Positions 26,653 to 35,630 of a stretch of 64,000 nucleotides of DNA are shown here, in pieces (position 1 is the stretch's first letter; every line of letters begins with the position of its first letter). Location: positions 1-64,000 of the forward strand of contig NZ_CP113945.1 of the NCBI RefSeq assembly GCF_029392855.1. Direction: 5' to 3'. Made by a program: the position numbers and the translations under genes. The notes beneath the pieces were generated by a model. That model had not been told where the DNA came from. It searched no databases and saw only the letters and a list, made by a program, of their open reading frames with translations. Source of the stretch: Lactobacillus sp. ESL0680 (lineage in GTDB: Bacteria; Bacillota; Bacilli; Lactobacillales; Lactobacillaceae).

Positions 26653-27504
26653 ATGAAACAAGTAAAAATTAATGGCCGCATGGTACCGGCAATTGGCATT
26701 GGTACTTGGCACATGGGTAGTGATCCGGCTAAGCAGCAAGCAGAAACAGCCGCAATTCAAGCTGGAATTGAAGCAGGTGCTAAGTTAATCGATACCGCGG
26801 AAATTTACGGTAAAGGTGCATCTGAAACCTTAGTGGGTCAAGCAATTAAGCCGTACAAACGTGAGGAATTGTTTGTCGTTTCAAAAGTTTGGCCGGAAAA
26901 TGCGACGAAAAAGGACTTGGAGAAGCACTTAGATGCTAGTTTAGATCGTCTCAATACGGATTATTTGGATATGTACTTACTTCACTGGCGCGATCAGGTG
27001 CCACTAGAGGAATCAATTGCTGAATTGGATCGAATGCGTGAAAAGGGCAAGATTAAGTCTTGGGGTGTTTCTAATTTTGATGTGGCAGATTTAGAAGAAG
27101 TCGAGGCGCTTCCTGCCGGTCATAATTTAGCAGCAAACGAAGACCTCTATAATCTGAATGCTCGTGGGTTAGATTTTGATTTGATTCCGTGGCAAAAAGA
27201 ACGTGACATACCGCTGCTTGCTTATAGTCCAGTTGGCGGCTTAGACAACAACTTGCATACCGATATGCTGACTAATCCAGTAATTAAACAAATTGCTGAT
27301 GAGCATAACGCCTCAGTTTATCAAGTGTTACTTAGCTGGACAATTCGTGACGGAATAACGATTGCGATTCCGCAAACGGCTAATGCAGATCACATGAAGG
27401 ACAATATTGCGGCTGCTGATTTGGAACTAACTGCTGCTGACCTAGCGGCAATTGATGAGCAATATCCTAAGCCAACGCACAAGATACCACTTGATTTGGA
27501 TTAA
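26653..27504 (+). CDS. aldo/keto reductase
   Basis: A 283-residue NADPH-dependent TIM-barrel reductase. The catalytic tetrad residues are visible: Asp and Tyr in LIDTAEIYGKGASE, Lys in VVSKVWPENA, His in YLLHWRDQ. The NADP-binding end reads AIPQTANADHMKDN. It is co-transcribed with the hydroxyacid dehydrogenase (TAGGAG before ATG, 14-base gap). The substrate is unknown. The length is normal. Confidence 0.9.
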   Translation: MKQVKINGRMVPAIGIGTWHMGSDPAKQQAETAAIQAGIEAGAKLIDTAEIYGKGASETLVGQAIKPYKREELFVVSKVWPENATKKDLEKHLDASLDRLNTDYLDMYLLHWRDQVPLEESIAELDRMREKGKIKSWGVSNFDVADLEEVEALPAGHNLAANEDLYNLNARGLDFDLIPWQKERDIPLLAYSPVGGLDNNLHTDMLTNPVIKQIADEHNASVYQVLLSWTIRDGITIAIPQTANADHMKDNIAAADLELTAADLAAIDEQYPKPTHKIPLDLD

Positions 27505-27509
27505 GCACT

Positions 27510-27537
27510 AAAGAACTCAATTTGAGTTCTTTTTTTA
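27510..27537 (+). terminator. terminator after the aldo/keto reductase
   Basis: AAGAACTCAA pairs with TTGAGTTCTT and runs into TTTTTT. Confidence 0.9.
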
Positions 27538-27634
27538 TACAGCTTTTCATAAATGTATACGATTTTTTGCGTTACCTAGTATATATTTTGGTAAAATGAA
27601 TAAGTTGAACAAATTTTATTGGGGGAGTAAATTA

Positions 27635-29494
27635 ATGGATTTATCGCTTGTTATTGTGTCTGTGGCTGCTTTTTTGACACCGACGCTATTAGCGCGGTTT
27701 AAAGTATCACTAATACCAACAACCGTTGCGGAAATTATTGTCGGTGTGATTCTAGGCAAAAGCTGCTTTAACATTATTCATATTAATTCTGTTTTGAATA
27801 CTTTGAGTACACTGGGCACGATTATGCTGCTGTTTTTGAGTGGGATGGAAATCGATTTTTCACTATTTAAAAAGAGTAAGCCGATGACAGAATTAGCTAC
27901 TAAAAAAGCACAAAATAAAACCAAAGAAACACCGCTAAAAATCGCAATTATCGCTTATTCACTGACAATTGTCGTATCAGTTGTTTTAGGAATCTTATTT
28001 AAAGTTTGTGGACTATTTTCAGATGTCTTTTTGTCAGTAATCTTGTTTGCGACCGTTTCGCTCGGCGTTATGATTAGCATTTTGAAAGAAAATAATTTGC
28101 TGGGGCAATCGTATGGGCAAACTTTACTGCTATTTGGGGTGTTAGGTGAAATTATTCCGCTGCTTGGCTTAACTATCTATTCCTCAATTAAAAGTGGTAA
28201 TGGCGGCACATTATGGTTGATTTCGCTTGTCTTTTTGGCTGCGGCTTACTTACTAGCACGGTTTCGTAATTTCTTTAATGTGTTTGGCAAATTAACTAAG
28301 TCGACTACCCAGCTTGATATGCGGTTTGCCTTTTTGGTAATTGTTATCTTGGTTGTTCTGGCGACATCAGTCGGCGCCGAAAACATTTTGGGAGCATTCT
28401 TAGCAGGGATTGTCATTAAATTGCTGGAACCTGAAGAAGCAACTGAAGAAAAGTTAAACGCGATTGGTTATGGCTTCTTAATTCCGTTTTTCTTTATTTT
28501 GACAGGTGTGAAGTTGGACTTGGTTTCGCTACTTAGCTCAAGAGCGACCTTAACCTTAATTCCTTTGCTGTTATTGGCATTCTTGGTAGCTAAAATGCCA
28601 GCTTATTATAGTTTTAAACGGCTATTTTCTAAGCAGAACGCCTTAGCAGGTACCTTTTTGGTTGAAACAACAATGACCTTGGTTATTTCAGGTGTAGCGA
28701 TTGCGCAAAACATTCATGCATTAAATAGCCAGCAAGGTGGTGCCTTAACTTTGGCGGCGGTATTAACGTGCTTAATTGGACCAATGCTCTTTAAAAAGCT
28801 GTACCAGCCTAAAGACGAAAAGCTACCCAAGACAACCGTTCATATTATTGGTACGACAGTTACTTCTGTTGCCACCTGCCACCAATTACCACATGATTGG
28901 TATGACACGAGTTTATATACGCAACATCAAGAAAGCTATGAAACTTATAAAAATTCAGCACCAGTAACGCTGCTTGAGACGATGGAACCAGCTGATTTAA
29001 TTAAACAGGGAATTTTTGATACCGATATTCTGGTAATTACGGATATCCATTCCAAGATTAACTATAATTTGGCGTTGGCCGCGAAAAAGTACGGTGTTGA
29101 ACGTGTTCTCGTAAGAATGGATGATCCCGATCCTGATGAAGCTGATGCGATGGAGAAGGAACTAAGTAATTTGAAGATTGAATACTTTAATACCTTTGAT
29201 ACAGGTGTTGGTGTCTTTCGCACCGCGATTGAATCGCCAGAAGTTTTGCGCTTTATTACTTCATCAACGTCAAGTTTGTTTGAAGTAACAATGACTAATA
29301 CTCGTTTTAACGGCGGTTTGATATCAGATTTGCCTGAAATTAATGAAGTCGTAATTAGTAAGATTGTTCGTCATGGTAAGTTCGTTGATCCGCGTGATGA
29401 TCTGCGATTGCAGCTTGGCGATCATTTGATTATGGCGGGACCACGTGAGGTGGTTTCGCGACTGCGATTGCTACTTGATAATCAGTTAGGATAA
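27635..29494 (+). CDS. CPA2 family cation:proton antiporter with TrkA domain
   Basis: A 619-residue protein: about 12 membrane helices in the first 385 residues (Na+/H+ exchanger fold, TVAEIIVGVILGKSCF early, GAENILGAFLAGIVIKLLEPEE in the middle), then a soluble part ending in a TrkA-C-like domain (LISDLPEINEVVISKIVRHG, LQLGDHLIMAGP). It should move monovalent cations against protons. The ATG at 27635 is chosen because GGGGGAG precedes it by 7 bases; an in-frame ATG at 27596 overlaps the likely -10 TAAAAT (27593-27597 region). Single gene. Confidence 0.88.
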   Translation: MDLSLVIVSVAAFLTPTLLARFKVSLIPTTVAEIIVGVILGKSCFNIIHINSVLNTLSTLGTIMLLFLSGMEIDFSLFKKSKPMTELATKKAQNKTKETPLKIAIIAYSLTIVVSVVLGILFKVCGLFSDVFLSVILFATVSLGVMISILKENNLLGQSYGQTLLLFGVLGEIIPLLGLTIYSSIKSGNGGTLWLISLVFLAAAYLLARFRNFFNVFGKLTKSTTQLDMRFAFLVIVILVVLATSVGAENILGAFLAGIVIKLLEPEEATEEKLNAIGYGFLIPFFFILTGVKLDLVSLLSSRATLTLIPLLLLAFLVAKMPAYYSFKRLFSKQNALAGTFLVETTMTLVISGVAIAQNIHALNSQQGGALTLAAVLTCLIGPMLFKKLYQPKDEKLPKTTVHIIGTTVTSVATCHQLPHDWYDTSLYTQHQESYETYKNSAPVTLLETMEPADLIKQGIFDTDILVITDIHSKINYNLALAAKKYGVERVLVRMDDPDPDEADAMEKELSNLKIEYFNTFDTGVGVFRTAIESPEVLRFITSSTSSLFEVTMTNTRFNGGLISDLPEINEVVISKIVRHGKFVDPRDDLRLQLGDHLIMAGPREVVSRLRLLLDNQLG

Positions 29495-29496
29495 AT

Positions 29497-29530
29497 AAAA
29501 AAGCAGCTCATAATTGAGCTGCTATTTTTA
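29497..29530. terminator. bidirectional terminator between antiporter and small membrane gene
   Basis: AAAAAGCAGCTCA pairs with TGAGCTGCTATTTTT, flanked by A and T runs, so it can serve both convergent genes. Confidence 0.85.
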
Positions 29531-29707
29531 GATGATTGCAAATACAAGACTGATAACTGCCGCTAGAATAACTAGTGGTAGTAACAAATGAATGAAGAAG
29601 ACAAAGATAATGCCGCAGGCTAATAGGAAGAAACAAATTTTAAATACTCCAGCACCCAGCTTTAGTAAAAGCCAAGTTATTAAAAAGATCAGTAAAAGTG
29701 TCAGCAT
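29528..29707 (-). CDS. small two-helix membrane protein
   Basis: A 59-residue, almost wholly hydrophobic protein with two or three membrane segments (MLTLLLIFLITWLLLKLGAG, then FKICFFLLACGIIFVFFIHL and LVILAAVISLVFAII). The ATG at 29707 has GGAGG 8 bases ahead. An upstream in-frame TTG overlaps that ribosome site and is rejected. Similar small proteins are common in lactobacilli with no known role; LiaI/phage-shock-like stress proteins have a related look. Convergent with the antiporter gene. Confidence 0.7.
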   Translation of the reverse strand: MLTLLLIFLITWLLLKLGAGVFKICFFLLACGIIFVFFIHLLLPLVILAAVISLVFAII

Positions 29708-29891
29708 AATTAATTCCTCCAATTAAATTAAGAATTATTATAGCCGGTTTGCATAAAAGAGTGCAGAAAAAGGATTAACTTTAAAAATAGTTAAGCAACT
29801 ACTTTTTGCATTGAAGATTGTTATAATATTCTTTTAGACATTTTGGGTTAATTGTTATTCCCCAGGAAATAATATGAAAGGATAGTGGCAT

Positions 29892-30605
29892 TTGAAATAT
29901 CAACAAATAATTTTTGACGTTGATGATACGTTAATTGATTCAGCTGCTACTGAGAAATTTTCACTGCAGCAACTTTTTGCTGCACATCATTGGCAGCTGA
30001 CACCAGCATTGCAGCAGAATTATCATCGTTATAATCAAGAATTGTGGCGCCAACTTGAATTAGGTGAAATTACTTATGAAGAGTTAAGTGAGACAACTTT
30101 TCGTCATTTTCTCAAGGAAAATCTGGATTTAGAAGTTGATGGCTTAGAAATTATGAGGGAGTATCGGTCATATTTTAGTAAGGCACATCAGCTTTTGCCA
30201 GGAGTTGAAAGTACGCTCAAGCTCGCACGCCAACTAGGTTATCAGTTAACAATTTTGAGTAATGGTGAGCGACTAATTCAGAATCAACGCTTGGAGCTTG
30301 CCGGTATTAAAAAGTATTTTAATTTGATTATTACTTCACAAGAAGCAGGCGTTTCTAAGCCGGATGAACAAATTTTTGATTACTTTTTTGCTCGAACAAA
30401 GATTCCTCCTGAGAAGACAATTTTCTTTGGTGATGGTCTGCAGTCAGACATCTTGGGTGCTGAAAAGTATGGCTTTGACAGTGTTTGGTACAATCATCGT
30501 CATCGGTTAAATACCCTTAATTTACATCCGCTTTTTGAAGTTGATAGTTACCAAAAGTTCGCTGAACTATTGCGAAATAACTTTATTAATTTTGTAACAA
30601 ACTAA
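29892..30605 (+). CDS. HAD-superfamily phosphatase, YjjG/YfnB-like
   Basis: A 237-residue HAD hydrolase. Motif I is FDVDDTLID (residues 9-17, nucleophile and acid Asp), motif II TILSNGE, motif III Lys in the ITSQEAGVSKPDEQIFDYFF region, and motif IV FFGDGLQSDILGA. The insertion of a helical C1 cap after motif I is typical of YjjG-like pyrimidine nucleotidases. The start codon is TTG at 29892, with GAAAGGATA ahead. The substrate is inferred by family only. Confidence 0.87.
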   Translation: MKYQQIIFDVDDTLIDSAATEKFSLQQLFAAHHWQLTPALQQNYHRYNQELWRQLELGEITYEELSETTFRHFLKENLDLEVDGLEIMREYRSYFSKAHQLLPGVESTLKLARQLGYQLTILSNGERLIQNQRLELAGIKKYFNLIITSQEAGVSKPDEQIFDYFFARTKIPPEKTIFFGDGLQSDILGAEKYGFDSVWYNHRHRLNTLNLHPLFEVDSYQKFAELLRNNFINFVTN

Positions 30606-30649
30606 GTGCTGGGGTTTGGTATAATAAAAATGAAAGAGAGGTCAAGCTT

Positions 30650-31510
30650 ATGAATAATATTAATTCGTTAACCGATACTTATGAATTGAATAATGGTGTG
30701 AAGATTCCTGCTGTTGGCTTCGGTACGTGGCAGACTCCTGATGGTGAAGTTGCGCAAAATTCTGTGATGGCCGCAATTAATGCAGGATATCGTTTAATTG
30801 ATACTGCTGCAGCTTATGGCAATGAGGAAAGTGTGGGCAAGGGTATTAGCAAGAGCGGCATTAATCGTTATGATTTGTTTGTTGCGACTAAATTGTGGAA
30901 TACCGATCATGGTTATAAGAAAACTGCAGCCGCAATTGATACCAGCTTAGAAAAATTAGGCCTGGATTATCTTGATTTGTACTTAATTCATTGGCCTAAT
31001 CCAGCTGCCATGCGCGATCACTGGGCTGAATTAAACGCTGAAAGTTGGCGGGCGATGGAAGATGCCTTGAAAGCCGGTAAAATTCGGGCAATAGGGGTTT
31101 CTAATTTTAGAAGACACCATCTTGATGAGTTGTTAAAGACTGCGGGTATTCGACCAGCCGTCAACCAAATTTATTTAAATCCAAGTGATATGCAAAAAGA
31201 CGTAACTGCTTATAATGATGAATTAGGAATTTTGAATGAGGCATACAGTCCTTTAGGAACTGGTGGTTTACTCGCAAATGAGACAGTTACTGAGATTGCT
31301 GGCCATTATGGTAAGAGTCCTGCCCAATTATTGTTGCGCTGGTCAATCCAACATAATTTCTTGCCGCTGCCTAAGTCGGTTCATCCAAAGTATATTGCTG
31401 CTAATGCGCAAATTTTTGACTTTTCAATTAGCGACCAAGATATGTTGGAATTAGATGGACTACATGGTGCTGCACAAGTTGCTAAGGATCCAGATAAGAC
31501 AGATTTTTAA
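30650..31510 (+). CDS. aldo/keto reductase, 2,5-diketogluconate-reductase type
   Basis: A 286-residue NADPH-dependent reductase. Tetrad motifs: LIDTAAAYGNEESVG (Asp, Tyr), VATKLWNTDHG (Lys), LYLIHWPNP (His). The C-terminal LPKSVHPKYIAANAQIFDF binds the cofactor. It closely resembles the AKR5-type enzymes of lactobacilli and is only distantly like the reductase at 26653. AGAGAGG precedes the start. It is followed after 25 bases by proC. Confidence 0.92.
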   Translation: MNNINSLTDTYELNNGVKIPAVGFGTWQTPDGEVAQNSVMAAINAGYRLIDTAAAYGNEESVGKGISKSGINRYDLFVATKLWNTDHGYKKTAAAIDTSLEKLGLDYLDLYLIHWPNPAAMRDHWAELNAESWRAMEDALKAGKIRAIGVSNFRRHHLDELLKTAGIRPAVNQIYLNPSDMQKDVTAYNDELGILNEAYSPLGTGGLLANETVTEIAGHYGKSPAQLLLRWSIQHNFLPLPKSVHPKYIAANAQIFDFSISDQDMLELDGLHGAAQVAKDPDKTDF

Positions 31511-31535
31511 TAATATAAGAAAAGAGTAATAGCAA

Positions 31536-32300
31536 ATGAAGATAGGATTTATTGGGACTGGGAAAATTGGCTCATCAATTATTTTAGGCTTATTACAAGC
31601 GGATATTGCGGGAAAAGATATCTATGTCTTCGATGGGGGACACAAGTCTGCCCAAAAGATTGCTGCTGAAAAGGGTCTACATTTAGTTAATGATTATGCG
31701 GAATTTAATGATTGTACCGCGGTAATTGTTGCAGTTGGCGGGCCAGTGATTAATACAATTTTACAAAAATTGGGTCAAACTTATCACGGTATTATGATGT
31801 CGACGGGTGGCGGTGACTTAGTAAAAGTTAACCAAGAAGCGGCTTCTGATACATCATTTGCGAAAATAGTACCTAATACTCCTGTTCAAATTGGCGAGGG
31901 CATTACGGCTGTCAGCTTCATTCCTGATGAAAAAGAAGGGGTCATTAAGACCACCAAGGAGATTTTGGGCAAGCTTGGTGATGTCTACGTTGTTCCCGAA
32001 AATCTTTTGGGAATATACGGAACGGTTGCTGGCTGTGCACCTGCTTATGTTGACTTAATGATTGAAGCACTGAGTGATGCTGCTGTACAAAATGGTGTTA
32101 AGCGTGCCGAATCTTATCCAATAATTGAAAAGATGATTTTGGGAACGGCTAAGTTAGCATTGACTACTAAGAAGTTACCTGAGGAATTGAAGAATGAGGT
32201 AACTACCCCTGGTGGTACGACCATTAAGGGCGTTGTTAAGTTAGAGGAGACAGGCTTTAGAAATGCCTTAATTCAAGCGATTAACGCATCAGCTAACTAA
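31536..32300 (+). CDS. proC: pyrroline-5-carboxylate reductase
   Basis: A 254-residue enzyme for the last step of proline synthesis, reducing 1-pyrroline-5-carboxylate with NAD(P)H. The Rossmann motif GFIGTGKIGSSIILGLL is at residues 4-20. The C-terminal part has the family signature EVTTPGGTTIKGVVKLEETGFRNALIQA, and GCAPAYVDLMIEALSDAAVQNG lies before it. A strong terminator follows. Length is slightly below the usual 260-275 residues. Confidence 0.93.
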   Translation: MKIGFIGTGKIGSSIILGLLQADIAGKDIYVFDGGHKSAQKIAAEKGLHLVNDYAEFNDCTAVIVAVGGPVINTILQKLGQTYHGIMMSTGGGDLVKVNQEAASDTSFAKIVPNTPVQIGEGITAVSFIPDEKEGVIKTTKEILGKLGDVYVVPENLLGIYGTVAGCAPAYVDLMIEALSDAAVQNGVKRAESYPIIEKMILGTAKLALTTKKLPEELKNEVTTPGGTTIKGVVKLEETGFRNALIQAINASAN

Positions 32301-32302
32301 TT

Positions 32303-32343
32303 AAAAAGGCGAAATGTTTCATATGGAACATTTCGCCTTTTTT
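32303..32343 (+). terminator. terminator of proC
   Basis: AAAAAGGCGAAATGTT pairs with AACATTTCGCCTTTTT in a long perfect stem. Confidence 0.92.
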
Positions 32344-32353
32344 AACGAGACAA

Positions 32354-32395
32354 ACAAAATAGGCATTGGGTGATTTTACCCAATGTCTATTTTTA
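32354..32395 (-). terminator. terminator of ldhD
   Basis: On minus, AAATAGACATTGGGT pairs with ACCCAATGCCTATTT (one G-T or mismatch) and is followed by TGTTTG. It lies 30 bases past the ldhD stop. Confidence 0.75.
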
Positions 32396-32424
32396 GTTAC
32401 ATGTAAGAAAGGAATTACTATTAA

Positions 32425-33492
<1,068 letters not shown>

Positions 33493-33574
33493 TCAGTACA
33501 ATGGAATAATAAACTTGTGAAAAAATTAATTTTATTAATAATCGTTGAATTATCAGCATAATGGAGTAAATAAA

Positions 33575-34417
33575 ATGATTATGACAAAAGAATGGCTCAG
33601 CCAATTACCGGTTAAAAATATCCTAGCTTGTAAAACTATTCACGGAGGTGATACAAATAAAGCTTATCAAATTAAGATACTAACCAGAGCTTATTTTATG
33701 AAGGTTCAGCCAAATAGTTCAGCTGCCTATTTTGACCATGAAGTGTCGGGACTAAAAGAAATCGCAAAAGCTGGAGTTAATACGTTAACGCCGCTTTTTC
33801 AGGGACAAATAAATGGTACGGCCTATCTAATTTTGAATTGGCTTGAGACTGATGTCGGTAGTCAGGCTGATTTAGGCAGGCAAGTTGCTAAGTTGCATCA
33901 CTTTCATAATGACCGGTTCGGCTTTGGCGATCAATCGCAAAATCGCGTGATGATTAAGAATAATCAGTGGAATCAGAGTTGGGTGGATTTTTATATTAGG
34001 CAGCGGCTGGAGCCAGAAGTGGCAAGTGCGCAAAAATTGGGTTACTGGAATGATGAGCGTGAAGAACATTTCCGGCGAATGGTGGTGCAATTTACAGATT
34101 ATTATGATCGCCATGAAGTAACGCCAAGCTTGTGTCATGGCGATTTGTGGTTTGGCAATGTTTTGTTTGCACGCGGCATGCCATACTTAATTGATCCGGA
34201 TGTGATCTATGGCGATCGTGAGTTTGACCTGGCAATGACAACTGTGTTCGGCGGCTTTAGCAATCAGTTTTATCGTGCTTATTATGAAGAATATCCGCTT
34301 GATGAGGAACTTGCACAGCGGCTAAATTGGTATCGTTTCTATTACTTGTGCATGCACCTTTGCCTATTTGGTGAAAGTTATGGCAGTGCAGTTGATGAAA
34401 TATTGAGTCATTTTTAA
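33575..34417 (+). CDS. fructosamine kinase family protein
   Basis: A 280-residue aminoglycoside-phosphotransferase-fold kinase. FMKVQPNSSAAYFDHEVSGLKEI holds the ATP-binding Lys region. CHGDLWFGNVLF is the catalytic HGDLWxxN motif, and LIDPDVIYGDREFDLA is the magnesium-binding Asp motif. Fructosamine-3-kinases repair glycated proteins; bacterial members may act on other sugar amines. The ATG at 33575 has ATGGAG 8 bases ahead, while the in-frame TTG at 33545 lacks a site. It is followed by the exonuclease gene. Confidence 0.87.
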   Translation: MIMTKEWLSQLPVKNILACKTIHGGDTNKAYQIKILTRAYFMKVQPNSSAAYFDHEVSGLKEIAKAGVNTLTPLFQGQINGTAYLILNWLETDVGSQADLGRQVAKLHHFHNDRFGFGDQSQNRVMIKNNQWNQSWVDFYIRQRLEPEVASAQKLGYWNDEREEHFRRMVVQFTDYYDRHEVTPSLCHGDLWFGNVLFARGMPYLIDPDVIYGDREFDLAMTTVFGGFSNQFYRAYYEEYPLDEELAQRLNWYRFYYLCMHLCLFGESYGSAVDEILSHF

Positions 34418-34460
34418 AAAACATTATAATAAGTGGGACAGATAAAATAAGGAGAATAAA

Positions 34461-35288
34461 ATGATCTTAATTTCGTGGAATATTGACTCACTAAATGCAG
34501 CTCTGACAGGAACTTCCGCGCGGGCTGAAGAAACGCGGAAAGTTTTGGCTAAAATTCATGACGAAAATCCAGATGTGATTGCAATTCAGGAAACTAAATT
34601 GCGGGCGACTGGTCCGACCAAGAAGCATCAGGAAGTTTTGGCAGCGCAATTTCCTGAATACGATTATGTGTGGCGCTCATCTGAGGAACCTGCACGTAAG
34701 GGTTATGCCGGCACAATGTACTTGTACAAAAAGGATTTGACGCCTAAGATAACTTATCCAGAAATTGGCGCTCCTGAGCCAATGGATCATGAAGGTCGAA
34801 TTATCACCTTGGAGTTTCCTGAAGTTTTTGTTACGCAGGTGTATACGCCTAATTCCGGTAGTGGTTTGAAGCGCCTAGGGGAGCGACAACTTTGGGATGA
34901 AAAATACGTTGCCTACTTACAGGAGTTAGATAAGAAGAAGCCGGTTTTGGCGAGTGGCGACTATAATGTTGCTCATACAGAAATTGACTTGAAGCATCCC
35001 GATAACAACCATCATTCTGCGGGCTTCACTGATGAAGAGCGGGTAGATTTTACTAAATTACTTGATGCTGGCTTTACCGATACTTTTAGAAAAGTCAATG
35101 GTAATGTTGAAGGCGTATATTCATGGTGGGCTCAACGAGTACGGACAGCTAAGGCCAATAATTCTGGCTGGCGCATCGACTACTGGCTTGCAAGCAACCG
35201 GATTGCTGACAAGGTGCAAAATTCAGAAATGATGGATACAGGTGCACGAGCAGACCATTGTCCAATCATAATAAATATAGACATATAG
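34461..35288 (+). CDS. exodeoxyribonuclease III (AP endonuclease)
   Basis: A 275-residue Mg2+-dependent nuclease of the ExoIII/APE1 family for base-excision repair. Motifs: VIAIQETKLR (metal Glu), the catalytic-Tyr region QVYTPNSGSG, SGDYNVAHTEIDL (Asp, Asn), WWAQRVRTAKANNSGWRIDYWL, and the final DHCPI (Asp, His). AAGGAG precedes the ATG. It follows the kinase gene after 43 bases. Usual names would be exoA or xthA. Confidence 0.93.
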   Translation: MILISWNIDSLNAALTGTSARAEETRKVLAKIHDENPDVIAIQETKLRATGPTKKHQEVLAAQFPEYDYVWRSSEEPARKGYAGTMYLYKKDLTPKITYPEIGAPEPMDHEGRIITLEFPEVFVTQVYTPNSGSGLKRLGERQLWDEKYVAYLQELDKKKPVLASGDYNVAHTEIDLKHPDNNHHSAGFTDEERVDFTKLLDAGFTDTFRKVNGNVEGVYSWWAQRVRTAKANNSGWRIDYWLASNRIADKVQNSEMMDTGARADHCPIIINIDI

Positions 35289-35322
35289 TATATATAACTA
35301 AAATTATATTAGGGTATAATTT

Positions 35323-35351
35323 TTGACTATATTAATATTAAAGAGTACACT
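35323..35351 (+). promoter_or_regulatory. candidate promoter of the 29-residue peptide gene
   Basis: TTGACT (35323-35328), 17 bases, TACACT (35346-35351). A TATAAT at 35315-35320 is an alternative -10. The leader can form an 8-base stem, ACACTTAA (35347-35354) with TTAAGTGT (35382-35389), just ahead of the ribosome site AGGGGGA. Confidence 0.5.
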
Positions 35352-35405
35352 TAACTAGACTTTCTGATGAGGGTCAATTTTTTAAGTGTTAGGGGGAAAT
35401 TTATT

Positions 35406-35495
35406 ATGTCATGGATTAACATCGTACAAAGCGCATTGAGTATGGCAAACGGTATTATTACTAACGTAAGTGACTTTTTTAACATCTTCCGTTAA
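35406..35495 (+). CDS. free-standing 29-residue amphipathic peptide
   Basis: An ATG 8 bases after a strong AGGGGGA site opens a 29-codon frame beginning MSWINIVQSALSMANG and ending VSDFFNIFR. The composition (Trp, Ile, Phe, Val alternating with Ser, Asn, Gln) suggests an amphipathic helix with no net charge, no double-glycine leader and no signal peptide. The gene has its own promoter and a perfect terminator 20 bases after the stop, so it is probably expressed as such. The look recalls leaderless bacteriocins (the MSW N-terminus as in aureocin A53) or delta-lysin-like peptides. I do not recognise a homologue. Confidence 0.65.
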   Translation: MSWINIVQSALSMANGIITNVSDFFNIFR

Positions 35496-35513
35496 TTAGT
35501 ACTAAGCTATATT

Positions 35514-35552
35514 AAAAAAGCAGTCAACTACTTGTAGTTGACTGCTTTTTTG
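35514..35552 (+). terminator. terminator of the 29-residue peptide gene
   Basis: AAAAAAGCAGTCAACTA pairs with TAGTTGACTGCTTTTTT around a short loop. It is a perfect, very stable stem. Confidence 0.95.
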
Positions 35553-35630
35553 TTCTACTATTTTTAATGCCAAATTTAAAAGGTGGGTTTCAACTTTTCT
35601 TTTGTGTAAAATTAACTTGAGGCGATATGA

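Noticed and set aside
27596..27634. An N-terminal extension of the antiporter by 13 residues
   Set aside because: The upstream ATG overlaps the probable -10 element and has no ribosome site, whereas the ATG at 27635 has GGGGGAG.
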